NCBI GenBank assembly: GCA_964542435.1
Contig: CAZIVE010000060.1
Coordinates: forward strand, 1-16,139
From: CAZIVE01 sp964542435
GTDB taxonomy: Bacteria; Bacteroidota; Bacteroidia; Bacteroidales; Tannerellaceae
DNA length: 16,139 bases
Direction of reading: 5' to 3'
Numbering within the stretch: the stretch's first letter is position 1; every line of letters begins with the position of its first letter. Position numbers and translations under genes: made by a program. Below, piece after piece: positions 13,997 to 16,139 of the stretch. Below the pieces are notes generated by a model that was not told the DNA's origin, searched no databases, and saw only the letters and a program-made list of their open reading frames with translations.

Positions 13997-15045
13997 AGAT
14001 GGAGTCCGTCGAGCAGACTGATATAGGTGTCGATGGCTTCGCGTATTTCAGCTCCGCAGATGAATTCGTCGGCAGAGTGGGAGCGAGAGGATTCGCCCGG
14101 TCCGATCTTTACGGATGGGAAATGTATCAGCGCCTGATCGCTCAGCGTGGGTGATCCGAATGGCGTCTTCCCCAGCATCAGCGCACGCTGCACGAACGGA
14201 TGATTCGGGTCGGTGCGTGAAGAGCTGAGCCGCGTGCTGCGGGCCTTCACGTCGCAATGAACCTGCTCCTTGATTCGTGCGAGCAGCGTTTCGTTGTCAT
14301 AACATTCGTTGGTACGGACATCGACGGTGAAGTCGCAGCAGTCCGGGATGACGTTGTGCTGTGTTCCCGCACGAATGATCGTGACGCTCATCTTCACCGG
14401 ACCGAGCAGCGGACTCTCTTCGGGGAAATGATAGGTGGAGAACCATTCGATCTCCTTCATGGCAAGCAGAATGGCATTGATGCCTTCGTTGCGTGCGGCA
14501 TGTCCCGCCTTTCCGTGTGTCGTGCAGTCGAGCACCATCAGTCCCTTCTCGGCAACGGCCGGTTGCAGTCCTGTCGGTTCGCCGACTACGGCGAAGGTGA
14601 TGGGCGGAAGCTTTGGCAGAACACTTTCTATGCCGTTTTTTCCGGAAACCTCCTCTTCGCACGACGCGAGGAAGATGAGGTTGTAGGGCTGCGGACGCTG
14701 TGAGAGCTGCGTGAAGGCGGCGAAGAGCGAGACTACACTGCCTCCGTCGTCATTACTGCCAAGTCCGTAGATGCGGTCGTCCTCTTCAAGAGGCGTGAAG
14801 GGATCTTTGGTCCAGCCTGAAGCCGGTTTCACCGTGTCGATATGAGCGTTGAGCAGAAGCGTCGGTTTCGAGAGGTCGAAATCCGGAGCGGATGTCCAAA
14901 GGTTGTTGCCTGAGCGCAGCATCTTGTAGCCCGCCTTGCTCCAGGTTTGTTCCAGAAAGTCGGCGACCTCTTTCTCCTCGCGGCTCACTGACGGATGCGA
15001 AATCATCCCCTTCAATGTGTCGATGGCATCATAATAACATTCCAT
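13990..15045 (-). CDS. argE: M20-family deacylase, probable N-acyl-L-ornithine deacylase (ArgE-like)
   Basis: This 351-residue cytoplasmic di-zinc hydrolase has all M20 landmarks: NAHIDT (His68, Asp70), GLGSND with the bridging Asp99, catalytic and metal Glu in CEEEVSG (130-132), GEPTG (Glu156), the lid-domain segment AGTQHNVIP (226-234) with its conserved His230, and the C-terminal metal His in SRSHSADEF (His323). The SRSHSADEF ending and length fit the ArgE/DapE/LysK group. In Bacteroides, arginine is made through N-succinylated intermediates, so N-succinylornithine is a likely substrate; specificity is inferred. The start codon overlaps the end of ribF by 17 bases and is preceded by a strong AGGAGG. 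Its stop overlaps the flippase start by seven bases. Confidence 0.88.
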   Translation of the reverse strand: MECYYDAIDTLKGMISHPSVSREEKEVADFLEQTWSKAGYKMLRSGNNLWTSAPDFDLSKPTLLLNAHIDTVKPASGWTKDPFTPLEEDDRIYGLGSNDDGGSVVSLFAAFTQLSQRPQPYNLIFLASCEEEVSGKNGIESVLPKLPPITFAVVGEPTGLQPAVAEKGLMVLDCTTHGKAGHAARNEGINAILLAMKEIEWFSTYHFPEESPLLGPVKMSVTIIRAGTQHNVIPDCCDFTVDVRTNECYDNETLLARIKEQVHCDVKARSTRLSSSRTDPNHPFVQRALMLGKTPFGSPTLSDQALIHFPSVKIGPGESSRSHSADEFICGAEIREAIDTYISLLDGLHLC

Positions 15046-15952
15046 TTACGCTCCTCCTGTCTTTTTCAAGTTGTTCTTTCAGTTTCTCCACCGATTCGAA
15101 GCGGATATCTTCACGAACCCAATGGATGAATTCCACGACGATCTTGTCGGTATAGATGTCTCTCGAGAAATCAAAGATATTGACCTCCATCGAAACGGCT
15201 CGTCCGTCGTCCAGCGTGGGGCGGCTTCCGATATAGAGCATGCCTTTATGCGTTTCTCCGCAGATGGTGACGCGCACGGCATAGACGCCGATCTTGGGGA
15301 CGATCTTCGTCGGGTCGTCAACCGCAATATTGGCTGTGGGGAAACCGATGGTTCTGCCCACTTGTGCGCCGCTTACGATATGTCCTTCTATAGAATACGG
15401 GGTGCAAAGCATTTCGTTGGCTTCGTCAATCTTTCCCCATTCGAGCAGCCTTCGGATCTCCGACGAGCTGACAGGACGATCTCCTTCGGAAAGCGGAGCA
15501 GCTTTGAGCACTTCCATTCCGCAGGCAGAACCATAGTGCACATATTGTTCAAAACCATCCGTGCGGTTGTGTCCGAAACGATGGTCATAACCCACGAGAA
15601 GCATCTTTACATGGAATCGCTTGCAGAGAATGTCGCGGATAAAGGCTTCCGCAGAGAGCTCGGACAGCTCCTTGGTGAATTCAAGAACGATGCAATAGTC
15701 AACACCGGTCGTTTCCAGCCTTGCCATCTTTTCCTCGAAGGTGTTGAGAAGCTGCGGACGGTAATCATTGTTCAGGACGAAGCGTGGATGCTGCACGAAG
15801 GTGACGACAGCCGAAGGAAGGTGGCGCGCCTTTGCCCGCTGCTTCAGTTCCTCGATGAGAAACCGATGGCCACGATGAACGCCGTCGAAGAATCCCGCCG
15901 TGGCCGCTATCTCCGTCACGTCAATCTTGTCCGTTTCTCTGATTATCTTCAT
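15029..15952 (-). CDS. ribF: Bifunctional riboflavin kinase / FMN adenylyltransferase
   Basis: This cytoplasmic enzyme turns riboflavin into FMN and then FAD. In the 307-residue protein the N-terminal adenylyltransferase domain has GFFDGVHRGH (20-29, the nucleotidyltransferase HxGH), GYDHRFG (121-127) and SSSEIRRLL (162-170). The C-terminal riboflavin-kinase domain has GRTIGFPTANI (199-209, the PTAN motif), IGVYAV (221-226) and the RPTLDDGRAVSMEVNIF segment. Length is normal. The ATG start is supported by a promoter box 20 bases upstream. It is the first gene of an operon with argE-like, flippase and deacetylase genes. No FMN riboswitch was recognised upstream. Confidence 0.97.
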   Translation of the reverse strand: MKIIRETDKIDVTEIAATAGFFDGVHRGHRFLIEELKQRAKARHLPSAVVTFVQHPRFVLNNDYRPQLLNTFEEKMARLETTGVDYCIVLEFTKELSELSAEAFIRDILCKRFHVKMLLVGYDHRFGHNRTDGFEQYVHYGSACGMEVLKAAPLSEGDRPVSSSEIRRLLEWGKIDEANEMLCTPYSIEGHIVSGAQVGRTIGFPTANIAVDDPTKIVPKIGVYAVRVTICGETHKGMLYIGSRPTLDDGRAVSMEVNIFDFSRDIYTDKIVVEFIHWVREDIRFESVEKLKEQLEKDRRSVNGMLL

Positions 15953-15971
15953 GATCTATTTTTATTCGCTA

Positions 15972-16002
15972 CAAAAGTAAAGCAAACAGAGCGAAATGTC
16001 AA
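15972..16002 (-). promoter_or_regulatory. Promoter of the ribF operon, both elements present
   Basis: On the minus strand a TTG (16002-16000, within CTTGACA) is followed after 20 bases by TACTTTTG (15979-15972). This is the Bacteroidetes -33/-7 arrangement and the best-matching promoter in the window. The leader is about 15-20 bases. Confidence 0.7.
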
Positions 16003-16048
16003 GTCCGACCTCGTATTTCCTTTTTCGAATAACGGTTCGTATAGGCAT

Positions 16049-16058
16049 TGTCGCGACA
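16049..16058. other. Perfect 10-bp palindrome TGTCGCGACA
   Basis: A self-complementary 10-mer stands three bases before the first hairpin repeat, upstream of the ribF promoter. It could be an operator or part of the repeat structure; no evidence decides. Confidence 0.4.
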
Positions 16059-16061
16059 GGT

Positions 16062-16080
16062 GGCAAGGCTGCGCCATGCC
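16062..16080. repeat. REP-like hairpin repeat, copy 1
   Basis: GGCAAGGCTGCGCCATGCC folds as GGCA/TGCC, an A-A mismatch, GGC/GCC and a TGC loop. On the plus strand it is followed by GGA and six T, so it could also terminate plus-strand transcripts. Copy 2 lies 57 bases on. Confidence 0.7.
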
Positions 16081-16118
16081 GGATTTTTTGTGTGTGGGTA
16101 TGCATTTCTACAGATAGT

Positions 16119-16137
16119 CGCAAGGCTGCGCCATGCG
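16119..16137. repeat. REP-like hairpin repeat, copy 2
   Basis: CGCAAGGCTGCGCCATGCG is identical to copy 1 except that the outer G-C pair is swapped to C-G, which keeps the stem. It runs to within two bases of the window edge, so further copies may lie beyond. Confidence 0.7.
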
Positions 16138-16139
16138 GT

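Noticed and set aside
15071..16117. Long plus-strand open frame (348 codons) opposite ribF
   Set aside because: It is antisense to ribF, which has all family motifs, and runs into the hairpin repeats. Its translation shows no family motif. Such frames arise from codon bias of the true gene.
15953..16139. FMN riboswitch upstream of ribF
   Set aside because: The promoter box leaves a leader of only about 15-20 bases, too short for an aptamer, and no RFN-type conserved segments were seen.

Overview
The window looks like core chromosome of a Gram-negative anaerobe of the order Bacteroidales (Bacteroides/Prevotella-like; I cannot resolve the genus). Three things support this. The proteins are Bacteroidales-type: a DUF4369-like lipoprotein, a GSGD-repeat GIN-domain protein, a CBS-less arabinose-5-phosphate isomerase and an ATP-dependent PEP carboxykinase. 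Upstream of most transcription units there is a Bacteroidetes -7 box (TAnnTTTG). Shine-Dalgarno sites are mostly weak or absent. No rRNA, tRNA, CRISPR array, IS element, integrase or phage gene was seen.

Layout. Thirteen of the fourteen genes lie on the minus strand. Positions 1-161 hold the start of a lipoprotein gene. pckA (327-1931) follows, then a secreted GIN-domain protein with a GSGD beta-solenoid (2162-3052) and a DEAD-box RNA helicase with a DbpA-type RNA-binding domain and a TTG start codon (3332-5167). Next come a lipoprotein tyrosine phosphatase (5276-6334), a coupled pair of PfkB sugar kinase and single-domain sugar-phosphate isomerase (6403-7946), an extended SDR epimerase (8062-9015) and an S41/PDZ lipoprotein protease (9175-10632). 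The only plus-strand gene (10903-11784) encodes a secreted HExxH metallopeptidase-like protein. It converges on a tightly packed minus-strand operon, ribF - argE-like - flippase - polysaccharide deacetylase (15952 down to 11893), with overlaps of 17 and 7 nt and a 46-nt gap.

How the genes work together. Most are independent housekeeping or envelope units, each with its own -7 box and often its own hairpin terminator. Two real operons stand out. The isomerase/kinase pair shares an ATGA stop/start overlap and probably acts on pentose or hexose phosphates, possibly towards Kdo. The ribF operon mixes flavin cofactor synthesis, arginine synthesis (deacylase), a Wzx/MATE-like flippase and an exported NodB-type deacetylase. 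Gaps between genes are all under 300 bases. The longest are 3053-3331 and 10633-10902, and both are described below.

I found no clearly new defence or mobile system. The most noteworthy non-coding signal is at the right edge: two copies of a small GC-rich hairpin (16062-16080 and 16119-16137) that differ only by a compensatory base-pair swap, which suggests a REP-like structured repeat family.
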